Below, piece after piece: positions 45,445 to 56,000 of a stretch of DNA of 64,000 bases. The translations under genes were made by a program, and so were the position numbers. The notes under the pieces are model-generated. The model did no database searches and was not told the origin of the DNA. It was given only the letters and a program-made list of their open reading frames with translations. Numbering within the stretch: the first letter of the stretch is position 1; each line of letters begins with the position of its first letter. Source of the DNA: Piezodorus guildinii. Taxonomy: Eukaryota; Arthropoda; Insecta; Hemiptera; Pentatomidae. The stretch lies in NCBI GenBank assembly GCA_023052935.1, contig CM041297.1, positions 101,815,063 through 101,879,062 on the forward strand, read 5' to 3'.

Positions 45445-46761
45445 ATGCGATATTTTCATCAAGTGATGTCCTCGAAAGTTACAAGTAAAAGATCTAGATC
45501 TGCAGGTTCAAACTCGTCTCCCACAAAACAGAGACCTCGCCGTGATAATAATAAAAAAATGATTCCACCAGCGACTGCTTCAGCTACCTCTTTAGGATCT
45601 GAACCACAGCCTAGCACATCATCACAAGGATTAACTGAAGAATCGCCGTTTTTTACACCGAACCCATTTCAGATCCTTCAAATTGAAAAAGAAACAATAG
45701 AATCTTCTCCTATACCAAAAGAACCACAACCTCCACCAATATTTGTTAAAAATATTAAAAACTTTCAACTACTGTGTGCGCATCTAAACAAATTAACCGA
45801 TCCTAACAGTTATTATTGTATAAGTAGAACCAGTGATACTAAAATATCCCCGACTACCGCCGAAACCTACAGAAAAATAGTAAAATATCTGACGGAGACC
45901 AAAGCTGATTTTCATACATATCAGTTACGCCAGGAGAGAGCTTTAAGGGTTGTAATTAGAAACCTACACCCTTCGACACCAGCAGCAGCTATCCAAGAAG
46001 AACTGACGGAGATAGGCTATAAAGTGCGACAAGTCACCAACGTCCTAAAAGATAAAATTCCACTGCCTCTATTCTTTGTGGACTTGGAACCATCAGCAGG
46101 AGTTGAAAAAATTTATGACCTCAATAGATTATACTATACTAGCGTAAGAGTTGAAAAACCTTACACTAAGAAAGAAATAGTACAGTGCCACAATTGTCAG
46201 GCATATGGTCATACTAGAAGTTATTGCCACCACATACCAAGCTGTGTGAAATGCGGTGAACAACATAAGTCAGAAGAATGTACAAGACCAAGATCAACAC
46301 CCGCTGTTTGTGCTCTGTGCCTCAACGACCACCCGGCTAGCTACAAGGGATGTCAAATCTACAAGAACCTCAAAAGCAGATACCAAAAACCTCAGAATCT
46401 GGATGAAACAGCTGAACCGATCAGAAGCAGAAGACAACCTTCAAAAACAATTGATTCCAATGTTACATTTGCCCATCTACTTGGAGGTGGGAACCAGAAC
46501 AAAGAGGCCGAGGCCCTGCCGGAACAACGCACACTTCAAAATCCTCAAACCGTTCCACAACCAACTATTCCTCAAAATTTACCCAACCCTCAAAAACCTC
46601 ATCCAAATCAAATTTCTCATATTCCTCCTCCATCAAATATCTCAGACCTTACAAGTTTGATGACATCCTTCATCACTGAAATCAAATCCCTCGTTATGCC
46701 GCTAATATCACTACTTACTAATCTTGTATCAAACTTAATCCCTTCCTTAAAAAATCCTTAA
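45445..46761 (+). CDS. Jockey ORF1, Gag-like zinc-knuckle protein
   Basis: 438 codons, intact. This is the nucleocapsid-like protein that packages LINE RNA and escorts it to the nucleus. The N terminus (residues 1-110) is Ser/Pro/Lys-rich and probably disordered. Residues of about 140-240 form the conserved region that precedes the knuckles in arthropod Jockey Gag proteins (VRQVTNVLKDKIPLPLFFVD is a recognisable core). Three Cys/His knuckles follow at about residues 248-305: CHNCQAYGHTRSYC, CVKCGEQHKSEEC and CALCLNDHPASYKGC. The C terminus is Pro/Gln-rich and ends in a hydrophobic Leu/Ile stretch. A second Met at 45,466 (MSSK) is an alternative start. The stop codon touches the ORF2 start. 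Confidence 0.93.
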   Translation: MRYFHQVMSSKVTSKRSRSAGSNSSPTKQRPRRDNNKKMIPPATASATSLGSEPQPSTSSQGLTEESPFFTPNPFQILQIEKETIESSPIPKEPQPPPIFVKNIKNFQLLCAHLNKLTDPNSYYCISRTSDTKISPTTAETYRKIVKYLTETKADFHTYQLRQERALRVVIRNLHPSTPAAAIQEELTEIGYKVRQVTNVLKDKIPLPLFFVDLEPSAGVEKIYDLNRLYYTSVRVEKPYTKKEIVQCHNCQAYGHTRSYCHHIPSCVKCGEQHKSEECTRPRSTPAVCALCLNDHPASYKGCQIYKNLKSRYQKPQNLDETAEPIRSRRQPSKTIDSNVTFAHLLGGGNQNKEAEALPEQRTLQNPQTVPQPTIPQNLPNPQKPHPNQISHIPPPSNISDLTSLMTSFITEIKSLVMPLISLLTNLVSNLIPSLKNP

Positions 46762-49446
46762 ATGGCTTCACCTAACTCCTTATCCATTCTCCTATGGAAT
46801 GCGAATGGTGTTAGAAATCATACTGACGAACTTACAGCTTTATTGCAAGACAAAAACGTTGACGTAGCACTTATTACTGAAACTAGACTAACCACTAAAC
46901 AGTACTTTAAAATACCTCAATACGTAACATACCGTACGGACCACCCAGACGGCAAAGCCCATGCCGGTACTGCTGTCATTGTGCACCAGTCCCTCTCTCA
47001 TCACTTACTCCCACTTCCTACCTATGATTTCCTACAAACCACAGCCATAGTAATCAAAACTTTTTCCTTTCCGGTAACCCTTACATCAGCATATTGCCCT
47101 CCCAAACATTCCATTTCCAACACCGAATTTGTATCCTTTCTAAATTCCTTAGGAAATCATTTCATTCTGGGTGCAGACTTAAATGCCAAGCATCAACAGT
47201 GGGGTTCGAGAACCACGAATTCTCGTGGACGAAATTTGCTGTCTGCACTCAACTCCCGTCATTTCAATCTCTTACCTCCTGATTCCCCTACCTACTGGCC
47301 AACCGATCCCAACCGTAATCCTGACATCCTTGACTTCTTCATTCACAGCGGATTAGGCTCCCTCAACTTATCTGTAACTCGGCTTGATGAACTTTCCTCA
47401 GACCATAGTCCACTGATCCTAAAAGTATCTCTCACTCCAATTCCAAAACCTATCCCACCGTCATTTATCCGAGGACCTGTCAACTGGAACCTATTTCGCC
47501 AAATCCTGACCGATAGTATTAACCTCAGAGCGACCCTCAAAACCCCAGAAGACCTTGACGATTCCGTCTACTCCTTCACCACCGCCATTCAGCAAGCTGT
47601 CTGGACTGCCTCCTCTCCTAAGCACTCTAATATAACTCCTCACCAAAACCATTTGCCTCAACACCTTACAGACCTAATCCATGCAAAACGCCGTGCCAGA
47701 TCATTATGGCAGCGCACCCGACACCCAACAGATCGCCGCTCCTATAACTTCTATTGTAGACAATTGAAGCAGGAGTTGGCGACCTTCCGTTCCCAGTCCT
47801 TTAATTCCTACCTCTCCTCTCTGTCAGCTAGTGACAATTCTCTGTGGAATGTCACGAAGAAGATTTTAAAATCCCATCAAGTTTCCCATCCTCTCCGGCG
47901 TGGTGATGACTCCTGGGCTGCGTCTGATGAAGATAAAGCCGAGGAATTCGCCACACACCTTTCCAAAGTATTCACTCCTCACCCGGAATCCCAAAGCAAT
48001 TATACCGCAGCAGTACAAGACTTCCTTTTGTCACCAATACCTCTTTCCCTACCTCCTAAAGCTATTAATCCCTCTGAGGTTAAATATCTTCTCCAGAAAC
48101 TGACCCTCCGTAAATCTCCTGGACATGATCTCCTTACCCCCCAGATCCTCCGTCAACTTCCGCAGAAAGCTATTATATTCCTTACCTATATCTACAACTG
48201 CATCCTACGCACCACCTATTTTCCTCTCTTGTGGAAACATTCCACAATCATTCTCTTCCTAAAACCAGGTAAACCTTCCAGCAACACTTCATCCTACAGA
48301 CCTATTAGTCTACTCCCCATCCTCTCAAAAGTCTTTGAAAAACTCCTTCTAAAACGAATCCTGCCTATATTAGAATCACAAAATCTTCCTTCCCATCAGT
48401 TTGGTTTCCGTGCTCATCATTCCACTGTTCAACAAGGACTCCGAGTTGTAGACCATATTTCCTCAGCCCTTGAATGCAAAGAGTATTGTTCTGGTGCGTT
48501 TCTGGACATAGCGCAAGCTTTTGACCGGGTATGGCACACCGGATTACTCTTCAAGCTTAAAACGCATTTACCCCAGTCTCTATACCTCATTCTACGATCC
48601 TATCTCTCAAACCGCTCCTTCCGAGTTCGCTGTGGTGTAGAATTTTCTAACTTTTATCCCATTGAGGCCGGTGTTCCTCAAGGCAGCGTCTTAGGGCCCG
48701 TCCTCTACATCCTTTACACTGCTGATATTCCTATTCATCCTGACACCTTTCTGGCAACATTTGCAGATGACACCGCCATCCTATCATCCAATTCCGATCC
48801 TGAAATAGCATCCTTAATCCTGCAAAGACACCTTTGTCTTATCGAGGACTGGTGTAATGCTTGGCGTATTAAGGTTAATGAAAGCAAATGCACCCACGTC
48901 ACCTTCACCCTTCGACGCAAATCCTGTCCAATGGTTCATTTCAATTCCATACCGCTTCCTTCCTCAGACACAGTCCGGTACCTTGGCTTACTACTAGACA
49001 AATGATTGACCTGGAACCCACATACAAGACTTAAACGAAAAGAACTCAACAGACGATTCGGACAGTTATACAGACTACTAAACAGAAAATCTAAGCTTAC
49101 AGTTGACAACAAATTATTACTTTACAAGACAATACTGAAACCAATGTGGACCTACGGACTTGAACTATGGGGGACAGCCAAACGTTCTAACATCAAACGC
49201 ATTCAATCCTTTCAATCCAAAGTCCTCCGAACAATAGTAAATGCTCCTTATTATGTCTCCAACTATACCTTACACCACGACCTTAATGTTCCATTTATTT
49301 CAGACCTGATTCCATCTAAATTTTCCAAATTCCACCAGAACCTCATTCATCATCCTAATCCTCTAGCACAATCCCTATCCAGCTCCACTCATCCATACAA
49401 CCCTCCTAGAAGGTTGAAACGGCAGTGGCCCCGAGACATACTGTAA
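46762..49446 (+). pseudogene. Jockey ORF2, endonuclease-RT, one nonsense codon
   Basis: The frame would encode about 894 residues but carries TGA at 49,003-49,005 (codon 748). The endonuclease (about 1-230) shows LLWNANGV, ALITETRL, FILGADLNAKHQQWGS, ILDFFIH and LSSDHSPL. The RT (about 440-710) shows SYRPISLLPILSKVFEKLL, HQFGFRAHHSTVQQ, GAFLDIAQAFDRVWH, GVPQGSVLGPVLYILYTAD and catalytic FADD at about residue 666. The last 146 codons after the stop hold WTYGLELWGTAKRSN and VNAPYYVSN and end normally. At the stop, the copies at 3.78 and 39.9 kb read AGA (Arg), so a single A-to-T change is the likely cause. The RT palm itself lies before the stop. Confidence 0.93.
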
Positions 49447-49871
49447 ACATCTATTCTGGAGTTCTGACACTGGTCAGATTCTCCTCTCATGTGCGGTGTG
49501 ATTGTGGCTATGGCGCCCTCACTTAGCTTCCGCTGGCTCTCACCAGTGATGCGGCTGAGAGGGAGGCGCTGGGATCCTTTTGACTCTGCTTGTCCTTCCA
49601 CAAGTGGGGGGACAAGCCCCGTCTGGGGTTCCCGAGCTGATTGTAAATATTGTACATAGATATGAATGTGACATGTTTTGTTTATTTATTAGTTAACTTC
49701 ATTTATTTGTATTTATTTTGTCTACTTAATTTTGTTATTGTATATGTTTATTTATTTTGATTTTATTTTATGCAATTTGACTTTCCTTTTATTTATATTG
49801 TAAATATTGTATGAATGAGATCCTGTAGCACTATTATTATTGTCTATTATGACAAATTGTAATATATACGA

Positions 49872-49909
<38 letters not shown>
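49447..49909 (+). other. Jockey A 3' UTR and poly-A tail
   Basis: About 427 bases of UTR. The first 200 are GC-balanced and contain the hairpins. The rest is a T-rich stretch of TTTATTT-type repeats, followed by TGTAAATATTGTATGAATGA and CGAATAAA, then about 36 A. AATAAA runs directly into the tail. Confidence 0.85.
49588..49628 (+). promoter_or_regulatory. tandem hairpins in Jockey A 3' UTR
   Basis: GCTTGTCC (49,588-49,595) pairs with GGACAAGC (49,610-49,617). With two U-G pairs and CCA/TGG, the RNA stem reaches 13 pairs around a CAAG loop. CCCC-GTCT-GGGG (49,617-49,628) forms the next hairpin. It is shared by all three family A copies that retain this UTR. Confidence 0.6.
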
Positions 49910-49912
<3 letters not shown>

Positions 49913-49918
49913 TATACA

Positions 49919-50169
49919 AAGGTACAAACTAAAAAAGTATTAGAGGTTTAAAATTAAATTACTCTATCCCTTCGTTTATTAAACCCGTAGTGGTTAATGT
50001 ATTGAAGGTAACCAACCTACTTGAATCGAACATGTGAAGAAATATATTTTTTTTTTTTATTTGACTACATTTAAGGTGCCATGTGCAACTACCCATGTTA
50101 GAGACACCATGAATTCAAAAAAAAAAAAGCTCAAACATTATTTTCACTGACTCAACAATCGACTAAGAC
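49919..50169. other. intergenic spacer
   Basis: AT-rich, short T- and A-runs, no feature. Confidence 0.4.
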
Positions 50170-50660
50170 TTCTATATTTTCTGCTGCACAAACAGTCCTC
50201 TTTAGAAATCCGACAAAAACTAAATACTTATACCTACTTACTAAAATTTATACGGAAATACGCCTTTCAAATTTATGGAATAGCGAAGTAGACTCAGATT
50301 AAAAAACTCTAGAAATTTCAATCAAAAACTTTAAGATTAATTACTCATTCATCCTGGTATGTAAGTAACAAAACTTTACACACAGATTTACTAATACCAA
50401 TGTTAGAAGATCACCCTCGGACTTCATACATTTTATGACAAACTTCACGGGCAGATATACCACAAAATATTTAAAGAAGGCTGAAAAGAAGCTGGCTAAG
50501 GGATATCATTTCCTAAACTTTTTTAAAATTCAAGTTAGGAGTAGATGCCAATCGGTATCGACCTCCCTCGTGCATTACATCCCTTTATATAAATTGTTAT
50601 CAAATCCGCTTACTGTCACGGGCTGAGCGACAGGTGTGGATGTAAAAATAAATTATAAAA
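50170..50660 (+). mobile_element. LINE family C 3' relic
   Basis: Decayed C terminus matching the 59-kb copy in order: TKYLYLLTKI-, FQSKTLRLITHSSWYVSNKTL- and HTDLLIPM-like blocks in shifting frames, then CTGAAAAGAAGCTGG (50,480-50,494), the block shared by LINE C copies. The frame is broken many times. The end is near 50,660, where A-rich sequence follows. Confidence 0.55.
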
Positions 50661-50699
50661 AAATGATATAATATTTTAAATTAAACTGATATACAACAA

Positions 50700-51080
50700 T
50701 ATTAAATATAATGTTACTGATATACGGAACTTCCAAAACTCACGTAAAATTCAAATTTTTTAATCCAAAACTTTCAGAACTATAACAAATTCACCATGGT
50801 ACGTTATCAAGATTACTCTACTTAAAAACATTCATATGTTAACAGTCAACGAACATATTCGAGCTCTCAGAAAACGTTTTCACCACTTACACGGACATAA
50901 TAAATGCCGAATTTCGGGCAAACAATTTATTTAACTGTGATTCTGCTCATTTTTTTGGGTGTAGAATAAAGGATTTTACTGACTCCAACCGATATTTTCT
51001 TTATACTTATTTCATTTTCTCGTCTTGTATTGTGTTTCTGCATTTTGTAATTGAATTTAATGTGTTAAGTCCAAAATGTA
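50700..51080 (+). mobile_element. second LINE family C relic
   Basis: Begins with AAAATTCAAATTTTTTAATCC and continues with CATGGTACGTTATC and CATATTCGAGCTCTCAGAAAACGTTTTCACC. This parallels 59,505-59,600 (TTGGTACGTAAAC and CATATACGAACACTCTATACTCGTTTTCAC). The matching portion spans about 150 bases (50,760-50,910). The remainder is presumed 3' sequence. Confidence 0.45.
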
Positions 51081-51631
51081 TCATGAGTTGAGACTTAATA
51101 TATAGTTACGGTCAATAATTAATTTTTAGAATTTTTTTCCTGAACCGTTTCCTTCTATTAGACCGTGGTTCCGGGGAAATTATTTGGTATTCAGCGTAGA
51201 GACACTTTATAGCAGGGCTCCACAAGTGTTCTTACAGCAGCTAAGGGAGATGACCGCCCCTGAGGGTTCATTAAGACATCTGGTCCCTGAAAGCATTATT
51301 AAAGATGTCACTATGTTAATTTATGTTCTTGGTTAATAAACTGAGATTTATGAATATTGCGGCCATTATCAACTTTCGTAAAAAATATCTTATTATTATT
51401 GTAATTCTTAAAATAGTCAGCCTAAGTTCATAATACCCTTACTTTTTTTCAATTATCAAACTTCACCTTTTGAGTAAAACTATGGTTGGACATACAACCT
51501 CTCTCTTTATCCATTATATAAAACTAATTTCTTTATCCATTCCAAGATATAACGAGTTCGAAAAATTATTCATTTATACATTCTGAAAACATCATCAAGT
51601 ATTAATTTTACTAGAGCGAATTTTTTTAAGT
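51081..51631. other. intergenic, nothing recognised
   Basis: AT-rich DNA without supportable features. Confidence 0.4.
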
Positions 51632-51945
51632 GTAAACTTTGGTCCAGTGGATAGAGCGCTATTCTGCTGTGCTCCGGGTCCTGAGTTCAAATCCCGGCTG
51701 TGGCAGATTATTATTTATTCTGTTAAATTCAGTCGGGGGCGACCCTAGGGTATGCAGACCCTCCAGGGGCAGACCTAGCCTCTATAAAGTGGGTCCCAAA
51801 TTAATTGGGAAAAACCTGGCGGCTGAGCGCGATTAAGGCCTAATCACCTCATTGCACTGCCGTTGGCCTTAAACACTATACTAATCTCTATATTTACTGA
51901 GCCCAAAACCTCCATGGGTTGTAGTGGTACAGGTTTTTTATGAAT
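51632..51945 (+). mobile_element. tRNA-derived SINE
   Basis: The tRNA-like head has an A box in TGGTCCAGTGGATAGAGCGC (51,640-51,659) and a B box GAGTTCAAATCC (51,683-51,694), the internal promoter of RNA polymerase III. The body of about 220 bases shares GGCCTAATCACCTCAT, a GCAC..CGTTGG block and CATGGGTTGTAG with the copy at 10.9-11.2 kb. The tRNA fold is incomplete and there is no terminator at tRNA length, so it is not a tRNA gene. The 3' tail is a short T/A stretch near 51,930. It is better preserved than its partner. Confidence 0.8.
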
Positions 51946-53120
51946 TATACTGTTATGAAGTTAATATAATTTTAACTTACTGTATATAAAGTTAATATAA
52001 TGAATAATAAATTCTTTTGACACTAAAATATCGATATTTGTAAATATTATTAAAACGTTACTATGCATGAAAACATTTGAATATACAAATCAAAATATGA
52101 TGGCTTACTGTCAATATTTATGTAGTAAGAAATCGAAAAGAACATCATATAAGCATAGAAATATGACATTTGAAAATTAAATTCATTTTAATTATATAAT
52201 TTCAATTCAAGCACAATGTATATATCATTACTAAATAAAAACAGAGAAAACTGAGGTTATCTCTGTGAAACAACTATAAAGCTTATTTTTAAATGCTGAA
52301 TTTCCTTGATACAAATGGCAGATCATAAAAAAAAATGTGCTATGTTTACCACCAACTTATGCAGTCTCTGCAGTCACATTCAGATTGCGATGCATACTTC
52401 AAGATGAATATATCTCTACAGGGTGATAATGTTTTACAATTAAATGAATTAAATAATTTAAAAAAAACATGTATTTCAACATAATCTACTTTAACGAACG
52501 TACTCTTCTTTCCAACGAAATTCCAGCTCAAATCGAGAATTTAAAAATCTTTTCTTTCTATCGGGACTCTTTATGACTGCCTAAATTGTTTTTTTTTAAA
52601 CATTCACACTATTCGACTATTTTTGGTTCAAAAATTATTCTGGTCTATAATAAAATAGTAATAATATTCTTCTTAAAAAAAATCACTATCGTTGATATAA
52701 ACAGATTGTAATATTATTCAATAAAAAAGTATATTTTTAGAGTGAATAAACATAAAACCGTGTTAACTAAAATTTGAAGGATGAGGTTAATGTACTTTAA
52801 TACATAAGATGGATCACTCCGAGCATTCTAATAAAAGGCATTCATCTAAATACATAATATAATAATCATAAATAAAAGATGAATTTCCAGTAAACCGATT
52901 AGAAATTCTTCATACGCAAATTAGCTTTTATCATAAAAATTTAATGTATTTTAAGGAATATACTTAAAATATTGAATTTTACAGGTGAAATGATCAGGAT
53001 CATCATTTTTGAAAATTTATTGCAGTTTATGCTGACATGCTCAGTAATGCGGATGATGCTCCAAGCTTGAGCCGAAACGTGCAATGAAATTCTATTATTC
53101 ACCTGTTTCTAAGTCATATA
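51946..53120. other. AT-rich intergenic DNA
   Basis: Nothing assigned. GAGCCGAAACGTGCAATG at about 53,070-53,087 resembles the GGCCGAAACGTT core of the 8.5-kb MITE (its minus strand). The match is too short to call. Confidence 0.35.
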
Positions 53121-53129
53121 CATCCTCAA

Positions 53130-53260
53130 TATTATTGGATTTAGCTCTGTCAGACTATTTCAATAAGAATAAACCTTACAGGATACTAAAGCCTATTAAA
53201 GTTTTCATCAATAAAGGTGATTCTCTCACTATATACTTCGTAAAAAGGAAGTGAAAGAAA
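53130..53260 (+). repeat. fragment of DNA repeat R
   Basis: CTCTGTCAGACTATTTCAAT and the following CTTACAGGATACTAAAGCC parallel 5,590-5,640 and 33,830-33,880 in repeat R. The end GGAAGTGAAAG at about 53,250 resembles its right terminus. It is short and decayed. Confidence 0.5.
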
Positions 53261-53955
53261 AAAAAAACAGTATAAATTTATTACTCACAAACTTTAAAAC
53301 ATAAATTAAAGTTACGTATAAAATGTAAAATAAATTGAGAAAATATATTTATTTTTTGTGCTGGAACAGTTCTTGCTTTTTATACTAATCAAATTAGCTT
53401 TTTTCCCCCTGCATTGTCAAAGAATCAAATCATTACAATCTTTTATGAATGATTAGACTCTTACTTGGCTCAAAAACTTATACATTTTCCTGTAATTGAG
53501 GGTAAATTTAGCGAATTGAAGATTTTCTATCTTCTTAAATATATAATTGATTTAGCAATAACAAACAAATAATTAGAATAGAATAAATGTTTGCTCTTTG
53601 GGGTATTCCCCATACAAATAGAGCCTGACTTGGCTATTTAAAATACATTTTGTAAATTTATATTGATAAAGATAAATTAAAAGTTTTTTTCAATATAGTA
53701 GAGGTAAAATAAAAAAATAGAAATACATATGTTTTTAGAATATTGATACATCTGAATATGTATAAAAATCTCGTGTCACGATGTATCTTCGCGATAAACT
53801 CTGAAATTATTGAACCGACTTTGGTCAAATTTCATAATATCTGTTATCTGGTCCGACTTAAAAGATAGGATAGATTTTATCTATTATTATTACGATTCTA
53901 AATGATAGAAATCTTATTATTTACAGTTATATTAGATTAATTTATAGTAATACCT
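53261..53955. other. AT-rich intergenic DNA
   Basis: Nothing supportable. Confidence 0.4.
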
Positions 53956-54420
53956 CATCATCCAGTCCTACCTCTCTGGAAGATCCTACAAAATAAACTA
54001 CAATAGTTCCTATTCATCCCTATTTACTCAGTCTGCTGGCGTTCCTCAAGGCAGTATCCTAGGACCCCTTCTTTACACAGCCTATACAGCTGATATCCCA
54101 ACCCATCCTGACACCTTCCTTTCTATCCTATCCTGTATGAATGTTGGTGTTTATCAGTCAATAAATCCTACTTAATTGCCTCTCAAACTCTTTCAATCCC
54201 ACATCATAGACACTGAATTTATGGTGTCAGAATTGGAGATTCAAAAATCAATCCCAACAAATTCCCACCCAAATTACCTTAACCTACGACATCCTAACAC
54301 CTATGTGTCCTTATTAATAATATTATCCGCTGGTACCAGGTTTGAAAAGATTCGCTATCTAGGACTTCCTAACTTTCGTACAAATCGACTAACTTGGTAT
54401 AATGAAATTTTTTTATTTGA
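53956..54420 (+). mobile_element. Jockey A-like RT fragment with internal deletion
   Basis: Readable blocks are SAGVPQGSILGPLLYTAYTAD and PTHPDTFLS (54,026-54,125), the RT motif before the catalytic box. A jump follows, then FEKIRYLGLPNFRTNRLTWYN (54,340-54,400), the block after it. The catalytic FADD segment between them is missing. It is similar to but more diverged than family A. Confidence 0.75.
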
Positions 54421-55479
54421 ATTTATCATCGATTTATTATACATTCAAAACAGTTCTTTTGGAGATATAGTATTTGTTGACATGTTATTGTTTATTGTTT
54501 ATTGCCTTATATAGATTTTATAAGAAAGCATATTGTTTTATTTTCGTTTATCTCAGTTTTAGGAATTAATTATATAATATATTTCCTTAAATTTGTTATT
54601 GTCTTCCATTACGAAATCAAATTCTAAAAATATTACCTAATTTTCTTTAAAAATACGCATGGCATACCCTATATAAACCGTGTTTTTATTAGAGAAAAAA
54701 TCAATATATTGTTGATTGATTACGTGTCTATTTCTCCCTGAAATATTTAGGTGACTCCAAAAATAAAAATCATAATCTAACTACTACGTTACACAATGGT
54801 ATATAATTTTCTGATAAAATATATTAAAAGAAGGCTAAATCCAATTATAGTTGTTCAGTTTGAACATCAATATTCGTTTATCTAATCATCGTTATCGATT
54901 CATATTATTATTAGGTATAAAGTGTGTGTGCAGTTCGTAAGCACTAAACCTGTGGCAATGAAAGCATTTGTGATTAGTGGTGAGCGGGTGTTGGTAGTTG
55001 CCTCGGAGCACCTGTTGCCTCGGCCAGCCTTATCATGCAAATTGTTCTCAGCTCTCTCTCTAGGCCTCATATCTTTGTCTTCGTATTTATTTTTGTATGT
55101 CCCTTTCCAAGGTGGTTGCGAAATGAAAGAGATTGCACCCTTAGTCTACGACCGCCTTCTAAAATTGGAAAAAGAAAACAGTGTTGTTTCTTATAATATT
55201 TTATTACAAAGGTTCCCAAGGAGGATTTGCAAAGGCCACTCTGTTCATTTTTTATTTTTCTGTTAAATCCTACCTAATTTGTTTCTTTCATCTAATGTTC
55301 TGCGCATTGTCTCATAAATTTAAAAGTTTAAACTTTTTTTTTTATCAAACTGTAATAAATTCCTTTAATTTCATTGTTATATTAAGTTTTAAAATATTTA
55401 TTTGTTAATCGAATTTACTGTCAATTATAATTTCTAAAGTGTTTTCTATTACCACATCATCTGATTTCTATAAGGGGTG
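54421..55479. other. intergenic with an unassigned 114-codon frame
   Basis: A plus-strand frame at 54,922-55,266 has a GC-richer part (54,950-55,180) with one hydrophobic stretch (LSLGLISLSSYLFLYV). I do not recognise a family. It could be a TE fragment or chance. No splice context or tail supports a gene. Confidence 0.3.
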
Positions 55480-55900
55480 TTTTTATTATTAAATCTTAAC
55501 AATAAAACACTAACTAAATCTTTAATTAATATTGCGCGTTTTGTGAGAAATTGTGAGCAATACACAGATCCTTTCTCATTCGATCCTCAATCCTATGGAA
55601 TTCCATTCCTCCTTCCATCCGCCACTCTAATTCTCTTTCTACATTCAAATCCCGCATATTCTCATCACTTAATGAATATCCAGGCTCAATAAAATTGTAA
55701 ATAAGCTTTTTTTTTTTTTGTTGTTGTTTTCTTCTCATTTAAATATGTCTATTTTATATAAATAATTATTAACTTGTTTATATGTATTTAATTTCCTCTA
55801 AGACTCCAAAGCACATTTTGTACATTCTATATATTTTATTCTGAAAGGACCTGTCCCAGGATAATGAGAAATTATTTATTTTTTTATTTATTTATACTTT
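55480..55900 (+). mobile_element. LINE family D 3' end
   Basis: Matches the minus strand of 390-720. The end of a coding region (YTDPFSFDPQSYGIPFL) is followed by a UTR with a T-run at 55,708-55,719, AAATATGTCTATTTTAT and CACATTTTGTACATTC. It ends near GGACCTGTCCCAGGATAATG and TTATTT repeats. It is more complete than the copy at 0.4-0.7 kb. Confidence 0.55.
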
Positions 55901-56000
55901 TTTATTTCATTGACATAAACTGTAAGAATAAATTTTAATTAAATAAAAAATTGAAGAAGCCTTACTTAGTAATATAAAGATCGTTAAAACAGTAACAATC

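Larger units (their letters stand above)
45094..49918 (+). mobile_element. full-length Jockey-type LINE, family A
   Basis: AAGTATATACA at 45,094-45,104 is repeated at 49,908-49,918 after the poly-A tail. The first two A's may belong to the tail. The element between is about 4.8 kb: 5' UTR (45,105-45,444), ORF1 (45,445-46,761), ORF2 (46,762-49,446, one stop), 3' UTR (49,447-49,873) and poly-A (49,874-49,909). ORF order, the three zinc knuckles and the RT motifs place it in the Jockey group of arthropod LINEs. Near identity with the 2.5-kb copy and intact duplications indicate recent movement. Confidence 0.95.

Noticed and set aside
46256..46660. 134-codon frame inside Jockey ORF1
   Set aside because: An overlapping frame within the intact Gag-like ORF. 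No motif and no conservation evidence.
51632..51710. Functional tRNA gene
   Set aside because: Same reasoning. The body after the head is shared with 10.9-11.2 kb, so it is a SINE.
54922..55266. Host gene exon (114 codons)
   Set aside because: No recognised domain, no neighbouring exons and no clear splice or poly-A context. Part of the frame is AT-rich and chance-like.
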